From Paracoccaceae bacterium (lineage in GTDB: Bacteria > Pseudomonadota > Alphaproteobacteria > Rhodobacterales > Rhodobacteraceae), in the NCBI GenBank assembly GCA_009773375.1, contig WRPH01000011.1, forward strand, positions 1-64,000: 64,000 nt of DNA, in the 5' to 3' direction. Shown piece by piece: positions 39,420-49,099 of this stretch. Position 1 is the first letter of the stretch. Every line of letters begins with the position of its first letter. The notes below the pieces were generated by a model. It did not search any database and was not told the DNA's origin. It saw only the letters and a list, made by a program, of their open reading frames with translations. Both the position numbers and the translations under genes were made by a program.

Positions 39420-39477
39420 CTTGTGTCTCCTTTTTCCGGTTCGGGGGTCAGATTAGGCGGCGGTTTCCCGACACGCT

Positions 39478-39491
39478 TTGACCTTGATCAA
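39478..39491 (-). promoter_or_regulatory. FnrL/FNR-type site with class II spacing
   Basis: TTGACCTTGATCAA fits TTGAY-N4-RTCAA, the FnrL consensus of Rhodobacter. On minus, a -10-like TAATCT (39450-39455) follows. A start about 7 bases on, near 39443, would put the site centre (39484.5) at about -41.5, the standard class II activator position. The target is the DUF465 gene. Confidence 0.7.
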
Positions 39492-39599
39492 ACCAGGCAG
39501 CCTTGTCGCCAAAAGATTAATCACAGGTAAAAGATTTTAGCTAACCCCTTGAAATTCAGAAATTTCGCCCAATGCCCACATGCGGACACCGGGCATTTC

Positions 39600-41264
39600 T
39601 CAGCGCTGGCTGGTCCGCCAGTTCGGGTTGATCACCGGCTCCAGATTGGATTTCGCCAGCTTGCGCCCCAGAATGTGATCCGCCGCCTTCTCGCCGGTCA
39701 TGATCGACGGCCCGTTCAGATTGCCGTTCGTCACCTGCGGGAAGATAGAGCTGTCGGCCACCCGCAGCCCCTCCACCCCGATCACCCGGCACTCCTGATC
39801 CACCACCGCCAGCGGATCATCGCGGCGCCCCATCCGGCAGGTGCCGCAGGGGTGATAAGCGCTCTCGACATGCTCTTTCAGGAAGGCATCCAGTTCAGCA
39901 TCGCTTTGCAAGCCCACCCCCGGCTGAATCTCGGCCTTCACATGCCCCTTCATCGCCGGCTGCTCGAAAATCTCCCGCGTCAGCCGCACACAAGCGCGGA
40001 AATCCTCCCAATCACTGGGGTCCGACATGTAGTTGAACAGGATCTTCGGCGCATCCTTCGGATCGCCCGACCGCAACGTCACCGCCCCGCGCGACTTGCT
40101 GCGCATTGGCCCGACATGCACCTGAAAGCCATGCCCGCCCGCCGCTGCCTTGCCGTCATAGCGCACCGCAATCGGCAGGAAGTGATATTCGATATCCGGA
40201 TAATCCACCCCGGCCTTGCTGCGAATAAACGCACAAGACTCGAACTGGTTGCTCGCCCCCAGGCCCTTGCCGGTGAACAGCCACTGCGCCCCGATGATCG
40301 CCTTGCCCCACAGGTTCCAGTATTTATACAGCGTGATCGGCTTGGCGGCCTGAAACTGCATGTAAATCTCAAGATGATCCTGCAAGTTCGCGCCCACGCC
40401 CGGCCGGTCCGCCACCACCTCGATGCCATGCGCCCGCAACGCCTCGGCATCGCCGATCCCCGACAGCATCAGAATCTTCGGCGAGTTGATCGACGAAGCC
40501 GCCACGATCACCTCGGATGCGGCGCGGATCACCTCGACCTTGCCGCCGCGTTCGATCTCGACCCCCACCGCGCGGCCCTGCTCGATCAACACCTTGCGGG
40601 CAAAACCCTTGACCAGCGTGACATTCCCCGATTTCAGCGCCGGTTTCAGATAGGCATTCGCCGCAGACCAGCGCACGCCTTTCCAGATCGTCGCCTCCAT
40701 CGCGCCGAAACCTTCCTGCGCCTGGCCGTTGTAATCCGAGGTCACCGGATAACCTGCCTGCCGCCCCGCCTCGATAAAGGCATTGAACAACGGGTTCTTG
40801 CGCGGCCCGCGCGAGATGTGCAGCGGCCCGGAATTGCCGCGATACGCCGCATCGCCCGAGGCCGACCCATCCGGCTCGCCGTGCCAGTTTTCCATCCGCT
40901 GGAAATACGGCAGCACATCGGCATAGGACCAGCCCTGCGCGCCCATTTCCTCCCAAGTGTCATAGTCGCGGGCATGGCCGCGCACATAGACCATGCCATT
41001 GATCGAAGACGACCCGCCAATCACCTTGCCGCGCGGTGTGGCCAGCCGCCGCCCGCCCAGATGCGGCTCAGGTTCCGACTGAAAGCCCCAGTCGTACATC
41101 CCCATGTTCATCGGATAAGACAGCGCCGCCGGCATCTGGATGAACGGGCCACGGTCAGAGCCGCCTTGTTCGATCACCACAACCTTCTTGCCCGCCTCGC
41201 CCAGCCGGTAAGCCATTGCCGACCCTGCCGACCCCGACCCGATGATCACATAATCCGCCGTCAT
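39600..41264 (-). CDS. betA: Choline dehydrogenase
   Basis: 554-aa GMC oxidoreductase that oxidises choline to betaine aldehyde (and on to betaine), feeding electrons to the membrane respiratory chain. Of two close ATGs I take 41264, which has CAGGAG at 6-base spacing. It shows the ADP-binding motif [23 protein letters not shown] signature 1 ([26 protein letters not shown]) and signature 2 ([21 protein letters not shown]). The C-terminal catalytic block [12 protein letters not shown]...[27 protein letters not shown] ends with the FAD-contact [19 protein letters not shown]. It follows betB by 64 bp in the betI-betB-betA unit. Confidence 0.96.
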   Translation of the reverse strand: MTADYVIIGSGSAGSAMAYRLGEAGKKVVVIEQGGSDRGPFIQMPAALSYPMNMGMYDWGFQSEPEPHLGGRRLATPRGKVIGGSSSINGMVYVRGHARDYDTWEEMGAQGWSYADVLPYFQRMENWHGEPDGSASGDAAYRGNSGPLHISRGPRKNPLFNAFIEAGRQAGYPVTSDYNGQAQEGFGAMEATIWKGVRWSAANAYLKPALKSGNVTLVKGFARKVLIEQGRAVGVEIERGGKVEVIRAASEVIVAASSINSPKILMLSGIGDAEALRAHGIEVVADRPGVGANLQDHLEIYMQFQAAKPITLYKYWNLWGKAIIGAQWLFTGKGLGASNQFESCAFIRSKAGVDYPDIEYHFLPIAVRYDGKAAAGGHGFQVHVGPMRSKSRGAVTLRSGDPKDAPKILFNYMSDPSDWEDFRACVRLTREIFEQPAMKGHVKAEIQPGVGLQSDAELDAFLKEHVESAYHPCGTCRMGRRDDPLAVVDQECRVIGVEGLRVADSSIFPQVTNGNLNGPSIMTGEKAADHILGRKLAKSNLEPVINPNWRTSQR

Positions 41265-41328
41265 CTTCATCTCCTGCCCGCTTAAACGGGCGCATCTTTT
41301 GCTTCACGATTTCACCAACGAGGCCAGT

Positions 41329-42780
41329 TCAGTAGGGCGCGTCAACTGGCCCCATGCCGACGTAAACGCTCTTGATCTGGCTGTAATGCTCCACCGCCGC
41401 ATGGCCGTTTTCACGCCCCACGCCCGAGGATTTCACCCCGCCAAACGGCGCTTCCACCGGCGTCAGGTTATAGGCGTTGATCCAGCAGGTGCCCGCCTGC
41501 AGCGCGCCAATCACCCGGTGCGCGCGGGTCAGATCGGCGGTGAACACCCCCGCCGCCAGCCCGAATTCCGTGGCATTCGCCCGCGCCACCACCTCGGCTT
41601 CGGTGTCGAAATCCAGCACCGCCATCACCGGGCCGAACACCTCTTCGCGCGCAATCGTCATGGTATCGGTCACATCGGCAAACACTGTTGGCTGCACGAA
41701 ACACTCGCCCGCCGGATCACGCCCGCCACCACAGATCAGCGTCGCGCCCTCGGCTTTCGCCGTCTCGATATAGCCCAGAACCTTGACCATCTGCGCCACC
41801 GACACCAACGGCCCCATCTGCGTCGCCGCGTCCAAAGGATCGCCCAGCACAATCGCCGCCGTCCGTTCTGCCAGCCGTTTCAAGAACTTGGCCTTGATAC
41901 CCTTTTGCACAAAAACCCGCGTGCCATTCGAACACACCTGCCCTGCGGAATAGAAATTCCCCAGCATCGCAGCCCCGACAGCATCCTCCACGCTGGCATC
42001 ATCGAACACCAGAATCGGGGATTTCCCGCCCAATTCCATCGTCACATGCCGCACGCCCGCCGCCGCCGCCGCGTAAACCTTCTGCCCCGTCGGCACCGAT
42101 CCGGTCAGCGATACCTTCGCCACCCGCCGATCCGTCACCAACGAAGCCCCGACCGCACCGCGTCCCTGCACCACGTTGAACAGCCCCGCAGGCAGCCCGG
42201 CTTCGATAAAAATCTCGGCCAGTTTCAACGCGCCCAGCGGCGTAACCTCCGAAGGCTTGAACACCATCGCATTGCCCAAAGCCAAGGCCGGAGCCGACTT
42301 CCAGCAGGCGATCTGGCTGGGGTAATTCCACGCGCCGATGCCAACGCAGACCCCCAAGGCCTCGCGGATAGTATAGACAAAATCGCGGCCCAGCGGGATG
42401 GTCTCGCCGCCCAGCGTGGGCGCAAGCCCGGCGAAATACTCCAGCGCATCCGCCCCCGACGGCCAATCGGCCACCAGCGTTTCCTGGATCGGCTTGCCGG
42501 TATCCAGCGTCTCCAGCCGCGCCAGGTCCGGGTTGCGCTCGCGGATCAGATCCGCCGCGCACCGCAAGATCCGCGCCCGTTCGACCGGCCGCTTCGCAGC
42601 CCAGGCCGCCTGCGCCGCCGCTGCCCCCGCCAAAGCCGCCTCGATCACCGCAGGCGTCGCCTCGTGCAGCCGCGCAATCACCGCGCCGGTGGCAGGGTAA
42701 ATCACCTCGATCACCGCCCCCGCCGTATCTTCCACATAAGCACCATTCACAAAATGGCTCGCTTGCGGTTGTGCGATCAT
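41329..42780 (-). CDS. betB: Betaine aldehyde dehydrogenase
   Basis: 483-aa NAD(P)-dependent aldehyde dehydrogenase that converts betaine aldehyde to glycine betaine. The N-terminus reads [30 protein letters not shown]. Active-site features are the general base Glu in [18 protein letters not shown], the nucleophile Cys in [15 protein letters not shown], and the cofactor loop [18 protein letters not shown]. The C-terminal [16 protein letters not shown] is standard. It overlaps betI by 4 bp, so the pair is co-translated. The product serves as an osmoprotectant or as a carbon and nitrogen source. Confidence 0.96.
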   Translation of the reverse strand: MIAQPQASHFVNGAYVEDTAGAVIEVIYPATGAVIARLHEATPAVIEAALAGAAAAQAAWAAKRPVERARILRCAADLIRERNPDLARLETLDTGKPIQETLVADWPSGADALEYFAGLAPTLGGETIPLGRDFVYTIREALGVCVGIGAWNYPSQIACWKSAPALALGNAMVFKPSEVTPLGALKLAEIFIEAGLPAGLFNVVQGRGAVGASLVTDRRVAKVSLTGSVPTGQKVYAAAAAGVRHVTMELGGKSPILVFDDASVEDAVGAAMLGNFYSAGQVCSNGTRVFVQKGIKAKFLKRLAERTAAIVLGDPLDAATQMGPLVSVAQMVKVLGYIETAKAEGATLICGGGRDPAGECFVQPTVFADVTDTMTIAREEVFGPVMAVLDFDTEAEVVARANATEFGLAAGVFTADLTRAHRVIGALQAGTCWINAYNLTPVEAPFGGVKSSGVGRENGHAAVEHYSQIKSVYVGMGPVDAPY

Positions 42781-43361
42781 AGCACTGCCCTTTCCAGTTT
42801 CGCATTCAGATAGGCCGTGGCCACCGCCACCGCCTCGGCCCCGTCCGGAGCCCCGGTTTTCAGCACTTCGCGCAGGTAAAGCCCGTCAATCAGCGCGCCC
42901 AGACCATCGGCAATCGGCTCTGCCCGGTCCCCCGCCAAGGGCCGCAGCCCTGCCAGCAGGTTTGATCGCAGCCGCCGCTGATAGACCTTCAGCAGCCGCT
43001 TGGCCTCAGGCACCGTCTGCGCCAGCACCCAGAAATTGAGCCAGGCCCCCACCGCCTCGCGCCGGAAATTCGCCGCGCTGAAACTGGCCGCCAAAATTGC
43101 CCGCAACCGCGCCTCCGGCCCATGCGCCAGATGCAGCGCGCCGCGCACTTCCGCCCCGTAAAGCGACAGGATATGCCGCATCGCCGCAAGAAAGATGTCT
43201 TCCTTGCTGCCGAAATAGTGATGCGCCAGCGCGCTCGACATCCCCGCCCGCTTGGCGATCTGGCTGACGGTCACGTCCAACGACCCCGCCCGCCCGATCT
43301 CGACAATCGTGGCTTTGACGAGGGCCGCCTTTCGGATAGGCTCCATTCCAAGCTTCGGCAT
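42777..43361 (-). CDS. betI: Choline-responsive TetR-family repressor BetI
   Basis: 194 aa from ATG 43361 ([19 protein letters not shown], the conserved BetI N-terminus), with an AAGGGCG leader. The TetR helix-turn-helix is [36 protein letters not shown]. The C-terminal ligand domain includes [36 protein letters not shown], where family Trp and Phe residues form the choline pocket. It is the first gene of the betIBA unit and lies divergent from choXWV, with a palindromic operator in the shared gap. Confidence 0.94.
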   Translation of the reverse strand: MPKLGMEPIRKAALVKATIVEIGRAGSLDVTVSQIAKRAGMSSALAHHYFGSKEDIFLAAMRHILSLYGAEVRGALHLAHGPEARLRAILAASFSAANFRREAVGAWLNFWVLAQTVPEAKRLLKVYQRRLRSNLLAGLRPLAGDRAEPIADGLGALIDGLYLREVLKTGAPDGAEAVAVATAYLNAKLERAVL

Positions 43362-43408
43362 GTGCGCGCCCTTGATAATAATGCTTGCCAAAGGTAGCTA
43401 GCTTGAAG

Positions 43409-43428
43409 TTTATTGACTCGTCAATCAA
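43409..43428. promoter_or_regulatory. BetI-type operator between betIBA and choXWV
   Basis: TTTATTGACTCGTCAATCAA is an inverted repeat: ATTGAC-TC-GTCAAT is perfect and the flanks extend it with one mismatch. BetI operators in other bacteria have this ATTGA...TCAAT form. It lies 19 bases before the choX start and about 48 bases before betI, so one site could control both directions. Confidence 0.75.
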
Positions 43429-43447
43429 CAAAAACAGGGAGCCCTGA

Positions 43448-44377
43448 ATGTCCATCAAAACCGCGCTGCTTGCCTCCGCCGTTACCTTCGCCCTTGCCGG
43501 GTCTGCCTTTGCTGCGGGCTGCGACAAGATCGTGTTCTCGGATGTGGGCTGGACCGACATCACCGCCACCACCGCCGCGACCACGCTGGTTCTGGAAGCA
43601 CTTGGTTACAAAACCGAAACCAAGGTGCTGTCGGTTCCCGTCACCTACACCGGCCTTGCCGGCGGCGATATTGACGTCTTCCTCGGCAACTGGATGCCGA
43701 CGATGGAGGCCGATCTGGCCCCCTACCGCGATGCCAAAACCGTGGAAACCGTGCGCACCAACCTGGAAGGCGCGAAATACACCCTCGCCACCAACGAGGC
43801 AGGTGCGGCGCTTGGCATCAAGGATTTCAAAGACATCGCCACCCAGAAAGACGCGCTGGAAGGCAAGATCTACGGCATCGAGCCGGGCAATGACGGCAAC
43901 CGCCTGATCCTCGACATGATCGCAACCGGCCCGTTCGGTCTGGATGGCTTTGACGTGGTGGAATCCTCGGAACAGGGCATGTTGGCCGAGGTCGCCAAGG
44001 CCAGTGGCGATGCCAAGCCGATCATCTTCCTTGGCTGGGAACCCCACCCGATGAACGCCAACTTCAAGATGACCTATCTGACCGGCGGCGATGACTACTT
44101 CGGCCCGAATTTTGGCGGCGCTGTGGTCGATACCAACGTGCGCGCAGGCTACCTCGCAGAATGCCCGAACACCGGCAAACTGTTGCAAAACCTCGCCTTC
44201 ACCCTGCCGATGGAAAATGAAATCATGGGCGCAATCCTGAACGACGGCGCTGATCCGCGCGATGCCGCCAAGGCATGGCTCGCCGCCAACACCGGCACCT
44301 GGGAAGCCTGGCTTGACGGCGTGACCACCAAGGACGGTGGCGACGCCAAGGCAGCCGTGGCAGCAGCCCTGCAATAA
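43448..44377 (+). CDS. choX: Choline ABC transporter substrate-binding protein
   Basis: 309-aa periplasmic binding protein of the OpuAC/ChoX group. The Sec signal is MSIKTALLASAVTFALAGSAFAAGC (cleavage AFA-AG). The mature protein begins CDKIVFSDVGWTDITATTAATTLVLEALGYKTE; Trp and Tyr residues (DVGWTD, DVFLGNWMPTME, FLGWEPHPMN) form the aromatic box that holds trimethylammonium. AYLxNxxxxxNxW-like ends are replaced by TWEAWLDGV. It is the first gene of choXWV, with a BetI-type operator upstream, and is separated from choW by a hairpin that likely sets the binding protein in excess. Confidence 0.94.
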   Translation: MSIKTALLASAVTFALAGSAFAAGCDKIVFSDVGWTDITATTAATTLVLEALGYKTETKVLSVPVTYTGLAGGDIDVFLGNWMPTMEADLAPYRDAKTVETVRTNLEGAKYTLATNEAGAALGIKDFKDIATQKDALEGKIYGIEPGNDGNRLILDMIATGPFGLDGFDVVESSEQGMLAEVAKASGDAKPIIFLGWEPHPMNANFKMTYLTGGDDYFGPNFGGAVVDTNVRAGYLAECPNTGKLLQNLAFTLPMENEIMGAILNDGADPRDAAKAWLAANTGTWEAWLDGVTTKDGGDAKAAVAAALQ

Positions 44378-44387
44378 TCAAGACTTG

Positions 44388-44410
44388 GGCCCCGGTTCAC
44401 CGCCGGGGCC
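44388..44410 (+). other. Intercistronic stem-loop between choX and choW
   Basis: GGCCCCGG / CCGGGGCC is an 8-bp stem with a 7-base loop followed by TTTCC, 10 bases after the choX stop. It resembles a weak terminator, allowing partial read-through into choWV and more binding protein than permease. Confidence 0.7.
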
Positions 44411-44439
44411 TTTCCTTATCTTGAACCAAGCGGGGGCAC

Positions 44440-45273
44440 ATGGACTGGCTGACCGACTACAAGATCCCCGTCGGCAAGACGGCGAAGATCGTTAATGATT
44501 GGCTGAACGACAATCTGGGCGGATTTTTTGACGCGGTTTCCTTCGTGATGGAAGCCATGATCAATGGCATCCTCTGGCTGCTGCAATCACCACATCCGTT
44601 TGTGATCATTGCGCTTTTCGTAGGCCTGACCTGGTATCTGCAACGCAACTGGAAGGTCTGCCTCGGCGTGACCTTGGGCTTTATGTTCATCCTGAACCAA
44701 GGCTACTGGGAAGAAACCACCGAAAGCCTGACGCTGATCCTGTCGTCCTGCGTGGTCTGCATGGGGCTGGGCGTGCCGATCGGCATCGCCGCCGCGCACC
44801 GCCCGCGGCTTTACACCGCCATGGTGCCGGTGCTGGACCTGATGCAGACCCTGCCGACCTTCGTTTACCTGATCCCGGCCATCGTGTTCTTTGGCCTTGG
44901 CATGGTGCCCGGCCTGATCGCCACGGTGATCTTCGTGCTGCCCGCGCCGATCCGGCTGACGCATCTGGGCGTCTCCACCACCCCCACCGCCTTGCTGGAG
45001 GCCGCAACCGCCTTCGGTGCCACCCCGAAACAACGGCTGTGGAAGGTGGAACTGCCTTTCGCTTTCCCGCAGATCATGGCCGGGTTGAACCAGACCATCA
45101 TGCTGTCGCTGTCGATGGTGGTGATCGCAGCGCTTGTCGGCGCGAACGGGTTGGGCGTGCCGGTGGTGCGGGCGCTGAACTCGGTCAACACCGCACTTGG
45201 CTTTGAATCCGGCTTCATCATCGTGGTGGTGGCCATCCTGTTGGACCGTAGCTTGCGGGTGACGCGCAAATGA
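44440..45273 (+). CDS. choW: Choline ABC transporter permease
   Basis: 277-aa membrane subunit of the OpuAB/ProW group. A cytoplasmic N-terminus (DWLTDYKIPVGKTAKIVNDWLNDNLGGFFDAVSFVMEAM) precedes the helices HPFVIIALFVGLTWYLQRNW, VCLGVTLGFMFILNQGYWEETTESLTLILSSCVVCMGLGVPIGIAA and later ones. The LMQTLPTFVYLIPAIVFFGLGMVPGLIATVIFVLPAPIRLTHLG block and the EAA loop LLEAATAFGATPKQRLWKVELPFAFPQIMAGLNQ are diagnostic. Four-base overlap with choV. Confidence 0.95.
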   Translation: MDWLTDYKIPVGKTAKIVNDWLNDNLGGFFDAVSFVMEAMINGILWLLQSPHPFVIIALFVGLTWYLQRNWKVCLGVTLGFMFILNQGYWEETTESLTLILSSCVVCMGLGVPIGIAAAHRPRLYTAMVPVLDLMQTLPTFVYLIPAIVFFGLGMVPGLIATVIFVLPAPIRLTHLGVSTTPTALLEAATAFGATPKQRLWKVELPFAFPQIMAGLNQTIMLSLSMVVIAALVGANGLGVPVVRALNSVNTALGFESGFIIVVVAILLDRSLRVTRK

Positions 45274-46292
45274 ACGCTGTAGAATTCGATCGCGTCTCCA
45301 TCGTCTTTGGCGACCACCCCGACCGCGCCCTGCCGCTGATGGACAAGGGCATGTCCCGCGGCGACATTCAGGCGCAAACCGGCCAGATTCTGGGCGTGCA
45401 CGACTGCTCGCTTGCGGTGGCCGAGGGCGAGATTCTGGTGCTGATGGGCCTGTCCGGCTCGGGCAAATCCACCCTGCTGCGCGGCGTCAATGCGCTGAAC
45501 CCCGTCGTGCGCGGCGAGGTGCGGGTGGCCGATGGCGGCAAGATGGTCTCAGTCACCAAATCCGACCCCGAAACGCTGCGCAAACTGCGGCTTTCCAAGA
45601 TTGCCATGGTTTTCCAACAGTTTGGCCTGCTGCCCTGGCGCACGGTGCGTGAAAATGTCGGGCTTGGTCTGGAACTGGCGGGGCAATCCCCCGAGCAGCG
45701 CCGCGCCAAGGTCGATGAGCAACTGGCGCTGGTGAACCTGACGCAATGGGCCGACCGCAAGGTGGGCGAGCTTTCCGGCGGCATGCAACAACGCGTCGGC
45801 CTCGCCCGCGCCTTTGTCACCGACGCGCCAATCCTGCTGATGGATGAACCCTTCTCGGCCCTCGATCCGCTGATCCGCTCCAAGCTGCAAGACGAACTGC
45901 TTGATCTGCAAGCGCGGCTGAAACGCACCATCATCTTCGTCAGCCACGATCTGGACGAGGCGTTCAAGCTGGGCAATCGCATCGCCCTGATGGAGGGTGG
46001 CCGCATCGTGCAGATCGGCACCGCCCGCGAAATCATCGCCAATCCGTCTTCGGAATATGTCGCAGATTTCGTCGCCCACATGAATCCGTTGGGCGTGCTG
46101 ACCGCCCGCGATGTGATGGAGCCGGGCGAAACCGCTGCCTCGCACAGTCTCGATGCCGAAACCCCGGTCAAAACCCTGATGGAGGCGATGCGCGACGGCG
46201 CGGGCGAAATCGCCGTCACCGAAAATGGCCGCCGGATCGGCGTGCTGCGCGCGGCTTACGTCATGGGCCGTCTGGTCAACCCGCGCGGCTGA
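45270..46292 (+). CDS. choV: Choline ABC transporter ATP-binding protein
   Basis: 340-aa ATPase of the glycine-betaine/choline (OpuAA/ProV) type. The N-terminal extension VSIVFGDHPDRALPLMDKGMSRGDIQAQTGQILGVHD is typical. Walker A is GLSGSGKSTLLRGVN, with Q-loop MVFQQFGLLPWRTVRENV, signature LSGGMQQRVGLARAF, Walker B ILLMDEPFSALDPLIR and H-loop FVSHDLDEA. A single C-terminal CBS-like segment (LTARDVMEPGETAASHSLDAETPVKTLMEAMRDGAGEIAVTENGRRIGVL) could sense osmolarity or nucleotides. Last gene of choXWV; a strong hairpin follows. Confidence 0.95.
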   Translation: MNAVEFDRVSIVFGDHPDRALPLMDKGMSRGDIQAQTGQILGVHDCSLAVAEGEILVLMGLSGSGKSTLLRGVNALNPVVRGEVRVADGGKMVSVTKSDPETLRKLRLSKIAMVFQQFGLLPWRTVRENVGLGLELAGQSPEQRRAKVDEQLALVNLTQWADRKVGELSGGMQQRVGLARAFVTDAPILLMDEPFSALDPLIRSKLQDELLDLQARLKRTIIFVSHDLDEAFKLGNRIALMEGGRIVQIGTAREIIANPSSEYVADFVAHMNPLGVLTARDVMEPGETAASHSLDAETPVKTLMEAMRDGAGEIAVTENGRRIGVLRAAYVMGRLVNPRG

Positions 46293-46314
46293 AAAACGTC
46301 TGCAAACCGGGCAG

Positions 46315-46342
46315 GCGGCGGGCGGGCAATCCGGCCCGCCGC
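46315..46342 (+). terminator. Hairpin terminator after choV
   Basis: GCGGCGGG / CCCGCCGC (8-bp stem, 12-base loop, partly self-complementary) lies 23 bases after the choV stop, with TTGC following. It ends the choline transport operon. Confidence 0.65.
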
Positions 46343-46430
46343 TTGCACATCGCATCGCCCCGGTTGACAAGCGCCGCCAAAGCCCCACATGGTGCCCCGC
46401 CGCTCATAAGTCTGTTCTCAAGGGAATTTC

Positions 46431-49043
46431 ATGCCCGTCGTTGTCGTCGAATCTCCGGCTAAGGCCAAGACAATCAACAAATATCTTGGCTCCAACTACA
46501 CCGTGCTGGCCTCTTACGGCCATGTGCGCGACCTGCCGGCCAAGGATGGCTCTGTCGATACCGAGAACGGATTCGGCATGTTGTGGGAGGTGGCGGCGGA
46601 TAGCAAAAAGCACATCCGCGCCATCGTCGAAGCCCTGAAAACCGATGACGAACTGATCCTCGCGACCGACCCTGACCGCGAAGGCGAGGCGATTTCCTGG
46701 CACCTGCAAGAGGCGCTGGCCAGCAGCCTGAAGAAGGGCAAGAAGGTATCGCGCGTCACCTTCAACGCCATCACCAAAGATGCGGTGACCGAGGCGATGA
46801 AACACCCGCGTCAGGTCGATCAGCCGCTGGTGGACGCCTATCTTGCCCGCCGCGCGCTGGATTATCTGGTCGGTTTCACCCTGTCGCCGGTGCTGTGGCG
46901 CAAGCTGCCCGGCTCGCGCTCGGCTGGCCGGGTGCAATCGGTCTGCCTGCGTCTGATCGTCGAACGCGAGATGGAGATCGAGGCATTCCGCGCCCGCGAA
47001 TTCTGGTCGGTTGAAGCGATTCTGGCCACCCCGCGCGGGCAGGAATTTGCCGCAAGACTGACCGTGCTTGGCGGCAAGAAGTTGGACAAATTCGACATTC
47101 CGACCGCAGAGGCGGCCGAATTGGCGGTGCAGGCTGTCACTTCCCGAACCTTGACGGTGAAATCGGTCGAAGCCAAGCCCGCCAGCCGCAACCCCTATCC
47201 GCCGTTCATGACCTCCACCCTGCAACAGGAAGCCAGCCGCAAATTCGGCATGGGCGCCAAGGCCTGCATGTCAGCGGCGCAGCGGCTGTATGAGGCCGGC
47301 CACATCACCTACATGCGGACCGACGGCATCGACATGGCCCCGGAAGCCGTCACAGCGGCGCGGGCTGAAATCGGCAAACGCTTCGGTGCGGCCTATGTGC
47401 CGGACGCGCCACGCATCTACAAGAACAAGGCCAAGAACGCGCAGGAAGCCCACGAATGCATCCGCCCGACCGATATGTCGGCCTCGCCTGACGATCTGCA
47501 TCTGGCCGAGGCGGATCAGCGCAAATTATATGACCTGATCTGGAAGCGCACCCTTGCCAGCCAGATGGCCGGCGCACGGCTGGAGCGCACCACGGTTGAG
47601 ATTGGCAGCGCCGATACGCAGGTCGGCCTGCGCGCCACCGGGCAAGTGCTGCTGTTTGATGGCTTCCTCAAGGTCTACGAGGAAGGCCGCGACGACGAGG
47701 ATGAAGACGAAGGCCGCCTGCCGCAGATCATGGCCAACGAGCCGGTTGAAAAGCGTCAGGTGCTGCCGGAACAGCACTTCACCCAAGCCCCGCCACGCTA
47801 TACCGAGGCGACTTTGGTGAAGCGGATGGAAGAATTGGGCATCGGCCGCCCCTCCACCTATGCCTCGGTGCTGACGACGATTGTGGATCGCGAATACGTC
47901 CGCAAAGACAAGAACCGGCTGTTCCCCGAAGACAAGGGGCGGCTGGTCACGGCCTTCCTGACCAACTTTTTCCGCCGCTATGTCGAGTATGATTTCACCG
48001 CCGATCTGGAATCGCAGCTGGATGACGTGTCGGCAGGCGAGCGCGATTACAAGGAAGTTCTGGCCCGGTTCTGGCGGGATTTCTCGGCGGCAATTGCCGA
48101 AACCGCAGATCTGCGTATTGGCGAAGTGCTGGAAAAGATTGACGATTTCCTTAGCCCGCACCTCTATCCGTTGCGCGAAGATGGCTCGGACCCGCGGGTT
48201 TGCACCTCTTGCGGCACGGGTCGGCTGCACCTGAAAACCTCGCGCTCCGGCGGGGCGTTCATCGGCTGCGGCAATTACCCCGAATGCCGCTACACGCGTC
48301 CGATTTCCGGCGAAGAAGGCGGCTCGGTCGATGGCCGGGTGCTGGGCATCGATGCCGATGGCGTCGAAATCAGCCTGCGCGCCGGGCGTTTCGGCCCCTA
48401 TGTGCAGAAGGGCGAGGCGACCACCGAACAGCCGAAACCGCCGCGTGCCAGCCTGCCGAAGGGCTGGGAATCAAGCAGTCTGACGCTGGAACGGGCGATT
48501 GAACTGCTCAGCCTGCCGCGCCAGATCGGCCCGCACCCCGAAGACGGCCAGATGATCGAGGCGGCGATTGGCCGCTTTGGCCCCTATGTCAAGCACGGCG
48601 CGGTCTACGCCAATATCCCCGATGTGGAAGAAGTGTTTACCATCGGCATGAACCGCGCGGTCGAGGTGCTGGCGCAAAAGCTGGCCGGTCGGCGCGGGGC
48701 CACCGTGGCAGAGCCGTTGCGCAATCTGGGCGACCACCCCGACGGCGGGCCAGTGCAGGTGATGCCGGGCAAATACGGGCCCTATGTGAAATGGGCCAAG
48801 GTCAACGCCACCTTGCCGAAAGAACTGACGCCAGAGGCCGTAACGCTGGAAGAAGCGCTGGCTTTGATCGCTGAAAAAGCTGGCAAATCCGGTAAAAAGG
48901 CCCCGGCCAAGAAAGCCGCGCCGAAAAAGGCGGCTCCAAAGGCCGAAAAACCCACTGCCGAAAAAAAACCTGGCGCGAAAAAACCTGCTGCGAAAAAAGC
49001 CGCCGCCAAGAAACCGGCTGTTAAGAAAAACGCTGCAGAATAA
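46431..49043 (+). CDS. topA: DNA topoisomerase I
   Basis: 870-aa type IA topoisomerase that relaxes negative supercoils. The TOPRIM domain begins MPVVVVESPAKAKTINKYLG (catalytic Glu7) and has the DPDREGEA triad at about 80-86. The active-site Tyr294 is in HITYMRTDG. One C-terminal zinc finger has four cysteines (CTSCGTG...IGCGNYPECRYTRP), and it is followed by several topo_C repeats (ISLRAGRFGPYVQKGE, GQMIEAAIGRFGPYVKHGAVYANIP, PVQVMPGKYGPYVKWAKVNATLP). The last 55 residues are a Lys/Ala-rich disordered tail (KKAPAKKAAPKK...), a DNA-binding extension common in alphaproteobacteria. It stands as a single gene. Confidence 0.97.
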   Translation: MPVVVVESPAKAKTINKYLGSNYTVLASYGHVRDLPAKDGSVDTENGFGMLWEVAADSKKHIRAIVEALKTDDELILATDPDREGEAISWHLQEALASSLKKGKKVSRVTFNAITKDAVTEAMKHPRQVDQPLVDAYLARRALDYLVGFTLSPVLWRKLPGSRSAGRVQSVCLRLIVEREMEIEAFRAREFWSVEAILATPRGQEFAARLTVLGGKKLDKFDIPTAEAAELAVQAVTSRTLTVKSVEAKPASRNPYPPFMTSTLQQEASRKFGMGAKACMSAAQRLYEAGHITYMRTDGIDMAPEAVTAARAEIGKRFGAAYVPDAPRIYKNKAKNAQEAHECIRPTDMSASPDDLHLAEADQRKLYDLIWKRTLASQMAGARLERTTVEIGSADTQVGLRATGQVLLFDGFLKVYEEGRDDEDEDEGRLPQIMANEPVEKRQVLPEQHFTQAPPRYTEATLVKRMEELGIGRPSTYASVLTTIVDREYVRKDKNRLFPEDKGRLVTAFLTNFFRRYVEYDFTADLESQLDDVSAGERDYKEVLARFWRDFSAAIAETADLRIGEVLEKIDDFLSPHLYPLREDGSDPRVCTSCGTGRLHLKTSRSGGAFIGCGNYPECRYTRPISGEEGGSVDGRVLGIDADGVEISLRAGRFGPYVQKGEATTEQPKPPRASLPKGWESSSLTLERAIELLSLPRQIGPHPEDGQMIEAAIGRFGPYVKHGAVYANIPDVEEVFTIGMNRAVEVLAQKLAGRRGATVAEPLRNLGDHPDGGPVQVMPGKYGPYVKWAKVNATLPKELTPEAVTLEEALALIAEKAGKSGKKAPAKKAAPKKAAPKAEKPTAEKKPGAKKPAAKKAAAKKPAVKKNAAE

Positions 49044-49099
49044 GGCTTATGCAGGCGCGATAACTTGCTAGGCTTGCCCATCACAGCGCGAGGGTTGGC

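Noticed and set aside
39549-41285. 578-codon plus-strand open frame
   Set aside because: Shadow of betA, which has full GMC oxidoreductase motifs on minus.
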